Source: CAYQJS01 sp964417895 (GTDB lineage: Bacteria > Chloroflexota > UBA6077 > SHYK01). From it: DNA of 64,000 nucleotides. The notes beneath the pieces are model-generated. The model was not told the origin of the DNA and did no database searches. It was given only the letters and a program-made list of their open reading frames with translations. The position numbers were made by a program, and so were the translations under genes. Positions 41,332 to 50,593 of the stretch are shown here, in pieces. Where the stretch lies: positions 1 through 64,000 of the forward strand of contig CAYQJS010000021.1 of NCBI GenBank assembly GCA_964417895.1. The letters run 5' to 3'. How positions within the stretch are numbered: position 1 is the stretch's first letter; each line of letters opens with the position of its first letter.

Positions 41332-42273
41332 TCAGCTTACGTCGCGCTCGGTGCCCCGTCCCAGGGCGACCGCCCGCTCGTAGGCGAGCGCCGCGAGCGC
41401 TATATCGCTGAATCCTCCCTGGGCGTCGCGAAACACGGTGATCCCCTCCGGCCGCGCGACTCGACCGGCCAGCACGTCCCCCAGCTCCACGACACAGTCC
41501 CAGTCGAGCTTGCCATCTCGCGTCAGGCGTACGAGTGGCCACTCGTCGCTCGTGTCGTGGACGTTCATCTCCTGGACTCGGGAGGTGGTGACGATCAGGC
41601 TCGCGCGCAGAAAGACCTCCTCGTCCAACTCGGTGCGAACGCCGACGCCCGCCACGCAGGCGCTCGGCTTCAGCCACGCGCCCTGCAAGGCGGGCGTCGC
41701 CGAGTTGGTGACCACCAACACGGCGTCCGCCTCCTCCACAGCTCGCCGTGGGTCATCGGCCGCCTCTGCGCTCACGCCGAGCCTCTCACGGGCGTCCGCC
41801 GCGAAGCGCGCACGGTGCTCTGCGGTGGGGCTGTAGACGGCGAGCGACTCGAACGGCCGCACGTGGTGAGCGGCCTCCAGAACGCCGAAGGCGAGCCGGC
41901 CGGAGCCCAGCAGCGCCATCCTGCGGACTTCGGATGGAGCCAGGTGTCCGAATCCCAAGGCGACGGATGCCGCCAGTCTCAGGTCCGAGAACGGGTAGGC
42001 CATGAAGCTGAGCAGCCTGCCGCTCGGCGACTCGTAGATGAGTGCGTAGGACGGGTTGTGCGGACCCGTCGTCACCCGCACCCCGTAGCGCGCCTGCTCT
42101 GCCAGGCCCCCCGAGCGCAGGATGAGCAGCGCGCCGCCGCTCCTCATCAGCGACGGAGGCCAGGCCGTGATCGATCCACGCGCCTGTGCGAGATGGGCGC
42201 GCTCGATGCATTCCATGGCGCTCGGCAGATCGATGAGGTCCGCAGTATCCGCGCTGGAAAGGATGCGGACCAT
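41332..42273 (-). CDS. Ornithine cyclodeaminase / mu-crystallin family protein
   Basis: 313 residues from ATG 42271-42273, giving the family-typical start MVRILSSADTADLIDLPSAM. The Rossmann domain carries MALLGSGRLAFGVLEAAHHV; other conserved parts are PSGRLLSFMAYPFSDLRLAA and ADAVLVVTNSATPALQGAWL. Members include ornithine cyclodeaminase, alanine dehydrogenase and imine reductases, so the reaction is not resolved. Two in-frame starts further upstream (42288, 42294) are possible. It is divergent from Ku. Confidence 0.8.
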   Translation of the reverse strand: MVRILSSADTADLIDLPSAMECIERAHLAQARGSITAWPPSLMRSGGALLILRSGGLAEQARYGVRVTTGPHNPSYALIYESPSGRLLSFMAYPFSDLRLAASVALGFGHLAPSEVRRMALLGSGRLAFGVLEAAHHVRPFESLAVYSPTAEHRARFAADARERLGVSAEAADDPRRAVEEADAVLVVTNSATPALQGAWLKPSACVAGVGVRTELDEEVFLRASLIVTTSRVQEMNVHDTSDEWPLVRLTRDGKLDWDCVVELGDVLAGRVARPEGITVFRDAQGGFSDIALAALAYERAVALGRGTERDVS

Positions 42274-42384
42274 CAGCGGCGCCCCCATGGACACCCGGCG
42301 CCGTCAGGGGCGCCGTTCCCACCGCCTGAGACGACTTGCCTCACGGCGTTCTCATTTGACCGAAGCGCGTTTGCCGGGCGCATC

Positions 42385-42390
42385 TATAAT
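42385..42390 (+). promoter_or_regulatory. Candidate -10 element for ku
   Basis: A perfect TATAAT about 60 bp before the ku ATG in otherwise GC-rich sequence. A TTGACC hexamer lies upstream, but the spacing (23 bp) is too long, so the -35 is uncertain. Confidence 0.35.
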
Positions 42391-42451
42391 TACCAACCGG
42401 TAGGCGCGGCCGACGCGCCATCATGGGTTCGGCCCCGAAGGAGTCGCTATT

Positions 42452-43369
42452 ATGGCCCGAGCAATCTGGTCGGGAGTCATCAGCTTCGGCATGGTGAGCA
42501 TCCCCGTACGGCTCTATCCAGCTACTGAAAGCAAAGACATCTCGTTCCACATGCTCCACGCAGAGTGCCAGTCGCGCGTCAGGCAGCGCCTCTGGTGCCC
42601 GGTCGAGGAGGTGGACGTCGAGCGGAAGGACACGGTCAAGGGCTACGAGTACGCCAGGGGGCAGCACATCATTCTCACGGACGAGGACTTCGAGCGCCTG
42701 CCCCTGGCGAGCAAGCATACCATCGAGCTATCCGCATGCGTGAAGGCGGATGACATCGACTCCATCTACTACGAGAAGACCTACTATCTCGAGCCCCAGG
42801 AGCTGGGGACTAAGCCCTACGCGCTGCTGGCCCGAGCCCTCGACGCGAAAGGACTGACGGCGCTGGCCAAGATTGCCATCCGCAACAAGGAGCAGCTGTG
42901 CGCGCTGCGGCCGCGCGATGGAGTCCTTATTTTGGAGACGCTCTTCTACGCGGATGAGATCCGCCAGGACAGTCGCCCCACGGTCAGCGAAGTCCCAATA
43001 TCGCGCGCCGAGGAGGATATGGCGGGCACCCTGGTGGACATGTTGGCCGAGCCGTTCGAGCCCGAAAAGTACAAGGACGAGTATCGGAACGTATTGATGG
43101 AGGTCATCGAAGCCAAGCTCCAGGGCGTCGAGATCGAGGAAGCGCCGGTCGCCGCGCCCACGAAAGTGACCGACCTGATGGCGGCCCTGAAGGCGAGCGT
43201 GGCGGCGGTCGAAGCCAGCAGGAAGGCCAGGGAGGAATCCGGGACACCTGAACCGAGCCGCGCGAAGAAAGCGACCACCGTGCCGAAGGCGTTCCGGGAG
43301 GCTTTCGACTCCGGCGACGACGCGCCACCCGCCGAAAAGAGTCGCCCTCCGCGCCGTAAGGCGGAATGA
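42452..43369 (+). CDS. ku: Ku non-homologous end-joining protein
   Basis: 305 residues. Bacterial Ku core: IWSGVISFGMVSIPVRLYPA, FHMLHAECQSRVRQRLWCP, VKGYEYARGQHIILTDEDFE, SIYYEKTYYLEP and LRPRDGVLILETLFYADEI. A C-terminal Lys/Ala-rich extension (SRAKKATTVPKAF, PPRRKAE) follows, typical of DNA/LigD-interacting tails. As a homodimer it threads onto broken ends and recruits LigD, encoded 1.3 kb downstream. ATG 42452 has AAGGAG eight bases upstream. Confidence 0.95.
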   Translation: MARAIWSGVISFGMVSIPVRLYPATESKDISFHMLHAECQSRVRQRLWCPVEEVDVERKDTVKGYEYARGQHIILTDEDFERLPLASKHTIELSACVKADDIDSIYYEKTYYLEPQELGTKPYALLARALDAKGLTALAKIAIRNKEQLCALRPRDGVLILETLFYADEIRQDSRPTVSEVPISRAEEDMAGTLVDMLAEPFEPEKYKDEYRNVLMEVIEAKLQGVEIEEAPVAAPTKVTDLMAALKASVAAVEASRKAREESGTPEPSRAKKATTVPKAFREAFDSGDDAPPAEKSRPPRRKAE

Positions 43370-43446
43370 GTCTGTCGATGGCAAGGAGCGTGGCTGCTAA
43401 TACAAGATCGCCGAAATTCATGACCCGGGCGTCGGCCGAGAGCAGT

Positions 43447-43576
43447 CCCTCTCCCATCGCAATGGGAGAGGGGAGGGTGAGGGCGGGCCATCACGCCGGC
43501 AAGCATCTCCGCTGGTTCAAAGTGTCAACGGAGGAAATGCCCTCACCTAGCCTCTCCCACTCCGGTGGGAGAGGGA
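43447..43576. repeat. Head-to-head pair of CCCTCTCCCA hairpins
   Basis: Copy 1: CCCTCTCCCAT (43447-43457), loop CGCA, ATGGGAGAGGG (43462-43472), then GAGGGTGAGGGC. Copy 2, inverted: GCCCTCACCTAG, CCTCTCCCAC (43551-43560), loop TCCG, GTGGGAGAGG (43565-43574). The two copies face each other, forming a BIME-like unit. It fills most of the 295-bp gap between ku and the aldolase gene. Confidence 0.75.
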
Positions 43577-43664
43577 TGTATTGCCATCGCCGCTCCTTGG
43601 CCTCGGGCCTCGCGGGTCACGAATTTAGGGGACGCTGTCCTAGGGACGAGCTGGAGCACATGTC

Positions 43665-44447
43665 GTGCTCGTCGCCCTGCCAACCCCGACCGCAATGACG
43701 ACTGACCCATTGGCTCCGGCCGAGACGGAAGCTCGGGAGAAGCTTGCTCTGTGCGCCCGCTCATTGCACCGCATCGGCGTCTACGATCTTGCCGGCCACA
43801 TCAGCCTCCGGATTCCCGACAGCCCGCTGATCCTGATCACCCCGGGCGGCGGTCTGGATAAGTCGCGGCTCACCGCCGCCGACATGGTCACCATGGACGC
43901 CGAGGGGAACCACGTGGCGGGGCCCTACCCGCCGCCGCTGGAGTGGCCCATCCACACGGTCGTCCACGCGGCGCGCCCCGAGCTGGAGTCGGTCGCGCAC
44001 CTTCATGCGCACTGGTCGACGGTCTTCAGCATCGTCGACCGCCCGATGGATATCGTGCTCCTGCCGGCATCATCGCTGGGCGGGCCCGTCCCCTGCTTCA
44101 CCGAGCCGGGCCTCGTCACGGACGTCGAACTGGGGCAGAAGCTGAACGCGGCGCTGGGCAATCGCGCGGCGGTGCTGATGCGCTGGCATGGCATCACCGT
44201 CGTCGGGAACACCCTGGAGGAGATGTTCGAGCGGGCGCTCTTTATGGAGGAGAATGCCCGAATGCTGTGGGAGGCAAGCGCCCTCGGCCGCCCCATTCCG
44301 CTGCCGGCGGAGGCAATGGCAGCGCACGCCCGACGCGGCGGCATGCGCCCGGGGGCACGCACGTTTACGTACTTCGCCAACCTGGAGGCCCCGCCCGAGG
44401 AGCAACAGTGGGTCTCGCACCGAGGACCTCTGGGCGAGGGTTCCTAG
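43665..44447 (+). CDS. Class II aldolase/adducin family protein
   Basis: 260 residues from GTG 43665, which has GGAG eight bases upstream; an ATG at 43695 is the alternative. The zinc-binding class II aldolase fold shows YDLAGHISLRIPDSPLILIT, SVAHLHAHWSTVF (HxH zinc ligands) and AVLMRWHGITVVGNTLEEMF with the third His. Members include fuculose-phosphate aldolase, ribulose-phosphate epimerase-like and decarboxylating enzymes; substrate unknown. It is placed between ku and ligD without an obvious functional link. Confidence 0.85.
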   Translation: MLVALPTPTAMTTDPLAPAETEAREKLALCARSLHRIGVYDLAGHISLRIPDSPLILITPGGGLDKSRLTAADMVTMDAEGNHVAGPYPPPLEWPIHTVVHAARPELESVAHLHAHWSTVFSIVDRPMDIVLLPASSLGGPVPCFTEPGLVTDVELGQKLNAALGNRAAVLMRWHGITVVGNTLEEMFERALFMEENARMLWEASALGRPIPLPAEAMAAHARRGGMRPGARTFTYFANLEAPPEEQQWVSHRGPLGEGS

Positions 44448-44574
44448 ACTAGTGGGCCAGTTCCTCCGCATAGTCTTTTTCGCCCTACCGGAACGACGCA
44501 ACCGACGCAATGGCGATATCCATAAGGAGTGACCCACCAGAATCCCCTGGAGGATGCGCCGACCAAGGTAGTCT

Positions 44575-44658
44575 GTCATCCTGAGCGAAGCGAAGGATCT
44601 GGGTAAGGCTCCAACCCGGCCCTCCACCAGATCCTTCGGGCTGCGCCCTCAGGATGAC
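44575..44658. repeat. TCATCCTGAGCGAAGCGAAGGATCT inverted-repeat element
   Basis: The outer arms GTCATCCTGAG (44575-44585) and CTCAGGATGAC (44648-44658) and inner arms AAGGATCTGG and CCAGATCCTT form a long imperfect stem around ~25 bp. This is a widespread intergenic repeat type in several phyla, including Chloroflexota. It lies upstream of ligD and may shape its 5' region. Confidence 0.75.
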
Positions 44659-44703
44659 CCCGCTAGCTGGAGCGAAAGCGCCGCCACAACCTGGAGCTCA
44701 CTT

Positions 44704-47451
44704 ATGGCCCTTGAGACCTACAGAGAAAAGCGCAACTTCGACCGCACGCCCGAGCCCGAGGCGGAGGTCCTCAGGCCCGCCGAGCCGGCGCTGACATTCT
44801 GCGTCCAGAAGCACTCGGCCACCCGCCTGCACTACGACTTCCGTCTTGAGCTCGACGGCGTCCTGAAGTCGTGGGCCGTCCCCAAAGGACCGTCGCTCAA
44901 TCCTGAAGACAAGCGCATGGCCGTCCTGGTGGAGGACCATCCCCTCGACTACGCGTCCTTCGAGGGCGTCATTCCCAAGGGCGAGTACGGCGCCGGCCAG
45001 GTGATCGTCTGGGACCAAGGGACCTACTCGCCCGACGAAGGAGGCCGCCTGAGCTTCCACGACCGGGCCGACGCCGAGGAGCGCATGCGCGATGGCCTCG
45101 CCCACGGAAAGCTCTCGGTTCTTCTCCGCGGCCAGAAGCTCAAGGGATCCTTCACCCTCGTCAAGATGGCTCGTGGCGAGAACGAGTGGCTGCTGATCAA
45201 GCACCGGGACGAGTCCGTGGACCGGAGCCGCGACGTTCTCGACGACGACCTATCGGTGCTGTCCGGCCTCTCGATCCAGGACCTGAAGGCGGGCCGCCTC
45301 CCCGACCCAACGCGGCGACAGGCCCGCGCGCTCCACCCCAGCCAGCTGTCACGGGCGCATGAGGCCCCGTTCCCGACGGCGGTCGCCCCGATGCTCCCCA
45401 CCCTCACGGAGGGCCCATTCGACCACCCGGACTGGCTCTTCGAGCCCAAGCTGGACGGCGTTCGGGCGATCGCCCTCATCAGAGACGGCAAGGTGAAGCT
45501 ACATTCGCGGCGCGGGTTGGACTCGACGGCCCAGTTCCCCTCGCTAGCGCAGGAGCTGGCGCGCCAGCCCGAGCGGGAGCTGGTGCTGGACGGCGAGATT
45601 GTCGCGACCGATGAGGCCGGCCGCCCTTCGTTCCAGGCCATCGCGCCGCGTCTGAACCTATCGCGTAAGGAGGATGTCCGGCGCGCTGAGGCCACCATCC
45701 CGGTCGTCTACTACGTCTTCGACCTGCTGTATGCGGACGGGCACGACCTCCTGTCCGTGCCCCTGGAAGAGCGTAAAGCGTTGTTGGCCAGCCTGCTGCT
45801 GCCCACGGAGCGCGTCCGACTCGTGGACCACTTCTCAGAGGACGGCATCACGGCCTACGACGCCGCCGTGGCGTATGGCCTGGAAGGGCTCCTCGCCAAG
45901 CGCCGCGGCAGCCCGTACGAGGCGGGCAGGCGCTCCCACGCATGGCTCAAAGTGAAGGCGACGAAGAGCGACGACTTCGTGATCGGGGGCTACAGCGCAG
46001 GGCAAGGCGCGCGGTCGAGCACCTTCGGCGCGCTGCTGGTCGGGTCCTACACCGAGAATGGGCAGCTCCAGTACGTCACCAACGTGGGGACGGGCTTCGA
46101 CGACCGGACGCTCGCCGAGATGCGCCGCCGCCTGGACGGCATCCGCTCCGAAACCTGCCCCTTCGCTCAGCTGCCGCCGGTGAAGGGCGCCACATGGGTG
46201 CGTCCGGAGCTCGTGGCGGAGGTGAAGTTCGCCGAACGCACGCATGACGGCGCCCTGCGCGCACCCGTTTTCCTGCGCCTCCGAGAGGACAAGTCGGCCA
46301 CTCAGGCGCTGAGAGCCGAGGTCGTGCCGCCCCCGCCCAATGGCAGGGCCGAGCGGCCGGATCGGGTCGCCGGCCTGGCATCGGAGATCGACAGCGTGCT
46401 GGAGCAGCTGAAAAGCCAGCGCGACCGGTTTACACTCGATGTGGCACGCCACAAGATCCCGCTGACGAACCTCGACAAAGAGCTGTGGCCCGCCTACGGG
46501 AAGCAGCGGGCCCTCACCAAGCGCGACCTGCTCGTTTACCTGGCGAAGATGGCCCCCGCCTACCTTCGCCATCTGCGCGACAGGCCGCTCTCCCTCATCC
46601 GCTTCCCGGACGGGATCCACGGAGAGAGGTTCTTCCAGAAGCACTGGGAGCATCAGCTGCCCGACTTCGTAGAGACCGTCGATCTTTACTCGGAGCACAA
46701 CGACGCCGATAGCGAGTACATGCTGTGCAACAATCTGCCGACGCTGCTCTGGTTCGGCCAGGTGGCCGCCCTCGAGCTGCACAGCTGGTACTCACGGGTG
46801 AGGCCGGAGCCCGATGGCTACCACCTGTCGAGCGGCTTCACCGGCTCCGAGGAGAGCATCGACGCCTCGCTCCTCAACTACCCGGACTTCATCGTCTTCG
46901 ACCTCGACCCATACATCTACTCGGGGCGTGAGGCCAAGGGCGCCGAGCCGGAGCTCAACCGCGCAGCCTTCGCTCGGACGTGCGAGGTGGCGTGGTGGCT
47001 GAAGGAGACGCTCGATGCGCTCTCGCTGTCGGCGTTTGTGAAGACGTCCGGGCGCACGGGCCTCCACATCTACGTGCCCGTTCTGCGCCAGCTCGACTAC
47101 GACGTGATCAGGAACGCCTGCCGGACCATCGGCCAGTTCGTGCTGGCCGCGCACCCGAAGGACGTAACCATGGAGCAGCGGATCGACAAGCGCACGGGGA
47201 AGGTGTTCCTCGACTACAACCAGAACGTGCGTGGGAAGACGCTGGCGTCGATCTATTCGCTGCGCACCTCGCCCGAAGCGGCGGTCTCGATGCCCCTCCG
47301 CTGGGAGGAGCTGGGGAAGATCTACCCGCCGGATTTCACGATGCTGACCGCCCCCGACCGTCTGAAGCAGGTTGGCGATCTGTGGGAGGGCATTCTCGAC
47401 GCCAAGCACGACCTGCGAGCGCTGCTCGACTCCGTGGGCCAGAGGGCATAG
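44704..47451 (+). CDS. ligD: Multifunctional DNA repair ligase LigD (PE-ligase-polymerase)
   Basis: 915 residues with domain order phosphoesterase, ligase, polymerase. PE (about 1-160): FCVQKHSATRLHYDFRLELD, AVPKGPSLNPEDKRMAV and FEGVIPKGEYGAGQV. Ligase (about 215-530): nucleotidyl Lys in FEPKLDGVRAIAL, GEIVATDE, VVYYVFDLLY, GLLAKRRGSPYEAGRRS and WLKVKA. Polymerase/primase (about 590-900): SLIRFPDGIHGERFFQKHWE, DFIVFDLDPYIY, KTSGRTGLHIYVPV and DYNQNVRGKTLA. It processes, fills and seals Ku-bound ends. GGAG lies seven bases before the ATG. Confidence 0.95.
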   Translation: MALETYREKRNFDRTPEPEAEVLRPAEPALTFCVQKHSATRLHYDFRLELDGVLKSWAVPKGPSLNPEDKRMAVLVEDHPLDYASFEGVIPKGEYGAGQVIVWDQGTYSPDEGGRLSFHDRADAEERMRDGLAHGKLSVLLRGQKLKGSFTLVKMARGENEWLLIKHRDESVDRSRDVLDDDLSVLSGLSIQDLKAGRLPDPTRRQARALHPSQLSRAHEAPFPTAVAPMLPTLTEGPFDHPDWLFEPKLDGVRAIALIRDGKVKLHSRRGLDSTAQFPSLAQELARQPERELVLDGEIVATDEAGRPSFQAIAPRLNLSRKEDVRRAEATIPVVYYVFDLLYADGHDLLSVPLEERKALLASLLLPTERVRLVDHFSEDGITAYDAAVAYGLEGLLAKRRGSPYEAGRRSHAWLKVKATKSDDFVIGGYSAGQGARSSTFGALLVGSYTENGQLQYVTNVGTGFDDRTLAEMRRRLDGIRSETCPFAQLPPVKGATWVRPELVAEVKFAERTHDGALRAPVFLRLREDKSATQALRAEVVPPPPNGRAERPDRVAGLASEIDSVLEQLKSQRDRFTLDVARHKIPLTNLDKELWPAYGKQRALTKRDLLVYLAKMAPAYLRHLRDRPLSLIRFPDGIHGERFFQKHWEHQLPDFVETVDLYSEHNDADSEYMLCNNLPTLLWFGQVAALELHSWYSRVRPEPDGYHLSSGFTGSEESIDASLLNYPDFIVFDLDPYIYSGREAKGAEPELNRAAFARTCEVAWWLKETLDALSLSAFVKTSGRTGLHIYVPVLRQLDYDVIRNACRTIGQFVLAAHPKDVTMEQRIDKRTGKVFLDYNQNVRGKTLASIYSLRTSPEAAVSMPLRWEELGKIYPPDFTMLTAPDRLKQVGDLWEGILDAKHDLRALLDSVGQRA

Positions 47452-47520
47452 AGGATCCCCTCGTCCTTGGCAAAGCGAGAGGGTTGCGAGGTAGGGGTGC
47501 GCAGATCACAATGAAGAATC

Positions 47521-47640
47521 CGCGGGGGCCTGGGGGCCGCAGCCCCCGGGGGCCTGGGGGACTCCGTACCCCTTGGGGAACCTCGGGGCCTCCGCACCCT
47601 GGGGACCTGGGAGCGCAGCCCCCAGGAAGAAAATGGGGGC
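47521..47640. repeat. GGGGGCC/GCAGCCCCC repeat cluster
   Basis: Contains GGGGGCCGCAGCCCCC and repeated CCTGGGG units, ending with GCGCAGCCCCCAGGAAGAAA then ATGGGGG. Several hairpins are possible. It separates ligD from the BNR-propeller gene; no T-run terminator was found. Confidence 0.6.
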
Positions 47641-47673
47641 GGGTGGGTGGGCATTCTGAACAGGAGGTGCCTT

Positions 47674-48735
47674 ATGGCCGAACGGTTGCGTTGCTACGCG
47701 GGGACCCAGGAGGGCATGTTCGTATGGCGCTCCTCCAACGGCGGCTGGGAGGAGGTCAGCCGATCGTTCCCGGAGGGGATCATCGACTCAGTTGCCGGCT
47801 GCCGCCTGACGCCCGAGCGCGTGTACACGGGCGTCATGATCGACGGCCTCTATCGCACCGAGGATGGCGGTGTCGGCTGGAAGAAGGTGCTGGACGGCGA
47901 CGTCCGCGCCGTGTCCATCGACCCGACGAACGATGACGTGGTCTATGCGGGGACCGAGCCCGTGCACCTGTACCGGAGCGAAGACCGGGGCGACTCGTGG
48001 GAAGAGCTAACCGGCTTGCAGGACCTGTCGCCCGACGTTCAGAAGCGCTGGTGGTTTCCGCGTGAGCCGCACCAGGGCCACGTGCGCTACATCTTCATCC
48101 ACCCGGATAACCCGGACACGATCTACGTGGGGATCGAGCACGGCGGCGTGCACAGGAGCTTCGACCGCGGCAAGACGTGGGAGGACGTGACCGAGGGGAT
48201 CGACTACGTCGACATCCACATGGTGAAGAGCGTCCCCCACCGCTTCGACCGCTGGTTCGTCTCCAGCGCCCGCGGGTTCTTCACCAGCGACGACCCGGCC
48301 GAGGGCTGGGTGCGTGCTGAAAACGGGTTCACCCGCGACTACTTCCACGACTTCGTGTTCCTCGGACCTGAGCGGGCCGGCGCAGCCTCTACGATGCTGG
48401 CGTGCACGGCCGACAAGTCGCCGGGCTCGTGGGACCGGCCCGAGCGAGCGCGAGCGGCGATCTTCCGCAGCGACGACGGCGCGCAATCGTGGCAGCGCGT
48501 CGGCGCCGGGCTTGCGGATGAGCTGCAGCCGATGGTGTGGTCGCTGGCCTGCCACCCGGAGGACCCCAACGCCGTGTTCGCGGGACTCGGGATCGTGTCT
48601 CGGGGCCAGCCTTTCCAGCGCTGGGGCCTCGGCACGCCCGGCGCCATCATGGTGACGCGCGACCGAGGCGACAGCTGGCAGGAGCTGGACGTGAAACTGC
48701 CCTCAGACAGGGTGGTGTGGGTCGCGGGGGATTAG
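47674..48735 (+). CDS. BNR/sortilin-like beta-propeller (glycosidase-like) protein
   Basis: 353 residues from ATG 47674 with AGGAGG seven bases upstream. Repeated Asp-box/BNR units are visible: YRTEDGGVGWKKVLDG, YRSEDRGDSWEELTG, HRSFDRGKTWEDVTEG, FRSDDGAQSWQRVGAG and TRDRGDSWQELDV. These form a WD40/VPS10-like propeller. No signal peptide is seen. The catalytic residues of sialidases are not recognisable, so a binding or scaffold role is as likely as hydrolysis. Confidence 0.75.
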   Translation: MAERLRCYAGTQEGMFVWRSSNGGWEEVSRSFPEGIIDSVAGCRLTPERVYTGVMIDGLYRTEDGGVGWKKVLDGDVRAVSIDPTNDDVVYAGTEPVHLYRSEDRGDSWEELTGLQDLSPDVQKRWWFPREPHQGHVRYIFIHPDNPDTIYVGIEHGGVHRSFDRGKTWEDVTEGIDYVDIHMVKSVPHRFDRWFVSSARGFFTSDDPAEGWVRAENGFTRDYFHDFVFLGPERAGAASTMLACTADKSPGSWDRPERARAAIFRSDDGAQSWQRVGAGLADELQPMVWSLACHPEDPNAVFAGLGIVSRGQPFQRWGLGTPGAIMVTRDRGDSWQELDVKLPSDRVVWVAGD

Positions 48736-48890
48736 CAGCGGGCGGCACCTGCCCCGGCTCGGAGCCGGGCCACAGGCTCATGATCGGCGCAGACTTCACT
48801 ACCCTTTCGAGTGTAGACGAACGCGTTGAATGGCCGCTACGCGTTCCCGATCTGGGACGGCCCAGGCGAAACCCGCGCGGCCATCCAGGC
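48736..48890. other. Intergenic stretch between convergent BNR and dehydrogenase genes
   Basis: About 155 bp with a CCCGGCTCGGAGCCGGG hairpin near 48755-48772 just past the BNR stop, which may help end transcription although no T-run follows. The remainder shows no gene with support. Confidence 0.4.
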
Positions 48891-49766
48891 TCAGCGGGTC
48901 CGATGCCCGGTCGTACTGGGCCGCAGCTTCGGCTTCTCCTCCAGCGCGCGAGCCGCGCGGGCGACCGGGAGCATCGCCAGCGCGCGCTGGCCCATCTCCT
49001 CGATCCACTCCGGCTTGTACTGGGACGCGCGGTCTACGCCGCCGCGGCTCGACACCGGTCCCATGCCAATGTACTTGATCCCAATACTGTAGCGAGTTGC
49101 CTTCAGGATCTCTTCCTCCGTGGACACGCCAGCTTCGACGAGGTCCTCCACGGCCCGCCGCATTGCTCCCTGAAGGAAGTTGATCACAAAGGAGCGACGG
49201 TCCTTCAAGACCCGGATCGGCACCGAGCCCACGCTTTCGACAAATGCCACCGCTTTCTCGAAGGTCTCGTCCGAGGTGCGCTCACCCCGAATCACCTCGA
49301 CCGCCCGCAGGACGAAGGGTGGCTCGAAGACGTGAATGCCTACGGTTTGTTCTGGCCGCTGGCAATGTTCGGCGATCTGGGTTGTGGGGATGCCGGAGGC
49401 ATTGCTGGCCAGGATGGTCCCAGGGCGCGCGACTTCCTCCATCTTCACGAAGACGTCTTGCTTCATCTCCAGCTTCTCGGGCACCGCCTCTATCACCAGG
49501 TCAGCCCGCGCGAGGCCATCGGCCAGGCTGGTCGTGGCCTGGATTCGCCCCATCGCGCCCTCGGCGTCCGCGGCCGAGATCTCGTCGGCCTCAACCAGGA
49601 GATCCAGATTGTGGCGAACTTTTCTTAGACAGCGATCGAGGACATCCTGCGACAGATCGACCAGGTGGATCGGATAACCTCCAAGCGAGCAGACTGTCGT
49701 GATGCCGCTGCCCATCCAGCCAGCCCCAACCACCGCCACTTCGTCGATACCCGCTACCTTCGCCAT
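48891..49766 (-). CDS. 3-hydroxyacyl-CoA dehydrogenase family protein
   Basis: 291 residues. The NAD-binding domain starts EVAVVGAGWMGSGITTVCSL with acidic VDLSQDV. ADLVIEAVPEKLEMKQDVF and ILASNASGIPTTQIAEHCQR are family blocks; the catalytic His is in VGIHVFEPPFVLRAVEVI. The usual N-H-F-x-P wording is replaced by IHVFEPP, so a substrate other than standard fatty acyl-CoA is likely (L-gulonate or aromatic acyl-CoA dehydrogenases vary similarly). It is the last gene of the catabolic cluster. Confidence 0.82.
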   Translation of the reverse strand: MAKVAGIDEVAVVGAGWMGSGITTVCSLGGYPIHLVDLSQDVLDRCLRKVRHNLDLLVEADEISAADAEGAMGRIQATTSLADGLARADLVIEAVPEKLEMKQDVFVKMEEVARPGTILASNASGIPTTQIAEHCQRPEQTVGIHVFEPPFVLRAVEVIRGERTSDETFEKAVAFVESVGSVPIRVLKDRRSFVINFLQGAMRRAVEDLVEAGVSTEEEILKATRYSIGIKYIGMGPVSSRGGVDRASQYKPEWIEEMGQRALAMLPVARAARALEEKPKLRPSTTGHRTR

Positions 49767-49816
49767 CGCGTTAGCCTCCCAGAATCGTTGTTACCCGGTC
49801 GCATCTCGAAGTTGTC

Positions 49817-50548
49817 TCACATGACGCTCTGGCCGGCGTCCACTGTGATGGTCTGTCCGATAACGTGCCGCGAGTCATCACTGACGAGGAACAGCACCAC
49901 CCTCGCCTGGTCTTCCGGCAACGTGACCTGCCCCAGTAAGTTGTGGGACTCCTCACGCAGGATATCACTCCCCACGGGGGACCCCGTCGGCCCAGGTGCG
50001 ATGGCGTTGACCCGGATGCCGTGAGGCGCCAGTTGCGCCGCCATGCCCCGGGTGAGTGCGACCACACCAGCTTTGGCCGCCGTATAGGCGATACGACGGG
50101 TGCCACCCCCGAAGGCTGAGGTGGAGGAGAAGTTGACGATGGCTCCACCGGTCCCCTGCTTCACCATCTGCAGTGCCACATATCTTGAGCACAGGAAGGT
50201 GCCCGTGAGCGTGATGTCCAGCACCTGCCGCCAAGTCTCGTCCGGGAGATCCAAGATTGGCTGCCGATCGGAGATGGCCGCGCAGTTCACCAGGATGTCA
50301 ATGTGACCCCACACTTCGACGATCCGCTGCACCATCGCCTGGACGTCCGCCACGTCGCTTACGTCTCCCTCGATGGCAATGGCTTCGATCCCATCCTCCT
50401 TTAGGGCTTCGACCTGCGCTGTGGCTCGCCCGGGGTCCAAATCGAAGATGGCGATCCTTGCACCATTTGTCCCCAGGAGTCCTGAGACACTCGCCCCAAT
50501 GTTTCTGCCGCCACCCGTCACGACAGCTACCTTGCCCTGTAGTCCCAC
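49817..50548 (-). CDS. Short-chain dehydrogenase/reductase (FabG-like)
   Basis: 243 residues, GTG start with AGGAG nine bases upstream. Classical SDR: VAVVTGGGRNIGASVSGLLG cofactor loop, Asp in FDLDPGR (NAD preference), NCAAISD in place of NNAG, active site Ser in IVNFSSTSAF, Tyr/Lys in YTAAKAG, and PGPTGSPVG. It oxidises a secondary alcohol or reduces a ketone. The nearby dehydrogenase and amidohydrolases point to a beta-oxidation-like breakdown of a cyclic compound. Confidence 0.88.
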   Translation of the reverse strand: MGLQGKVAVVTGGGRNIGASVSGLLGTNGARIAIFDLDPGRATAQVEALKEDGIEAIAIEGDVSDVADVQAMVQRIVEVWGHIDILVNCAAISDRQPILDLPDETWRQVLDITLTGTFLCSRYVALQMVKQGTGGAIVNFSSTSAFGGGTRRIAYTAAKAGVVALTRGMAAQLAPHGIRVNAIAPGPTGSPVGSDILREESHNLLGQVTLPEDQARVVLFLVSDDSRHVIGQTITVDAGQSVM

Positions 50549-50593
50549 GGCGTCGCTCTCCTTCGGCCTGTGAGCCCTTCTCCTGAACTGTGG

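Noticed and set aside
48826..49092. Short plus-strand frame beginning NGRYAFPIWDGPGE near the dehydrogenase 3' end
   Set aside because: It runs antisense into the dehydrogenase gene and shows no recognised family; no evidence for a real gene.
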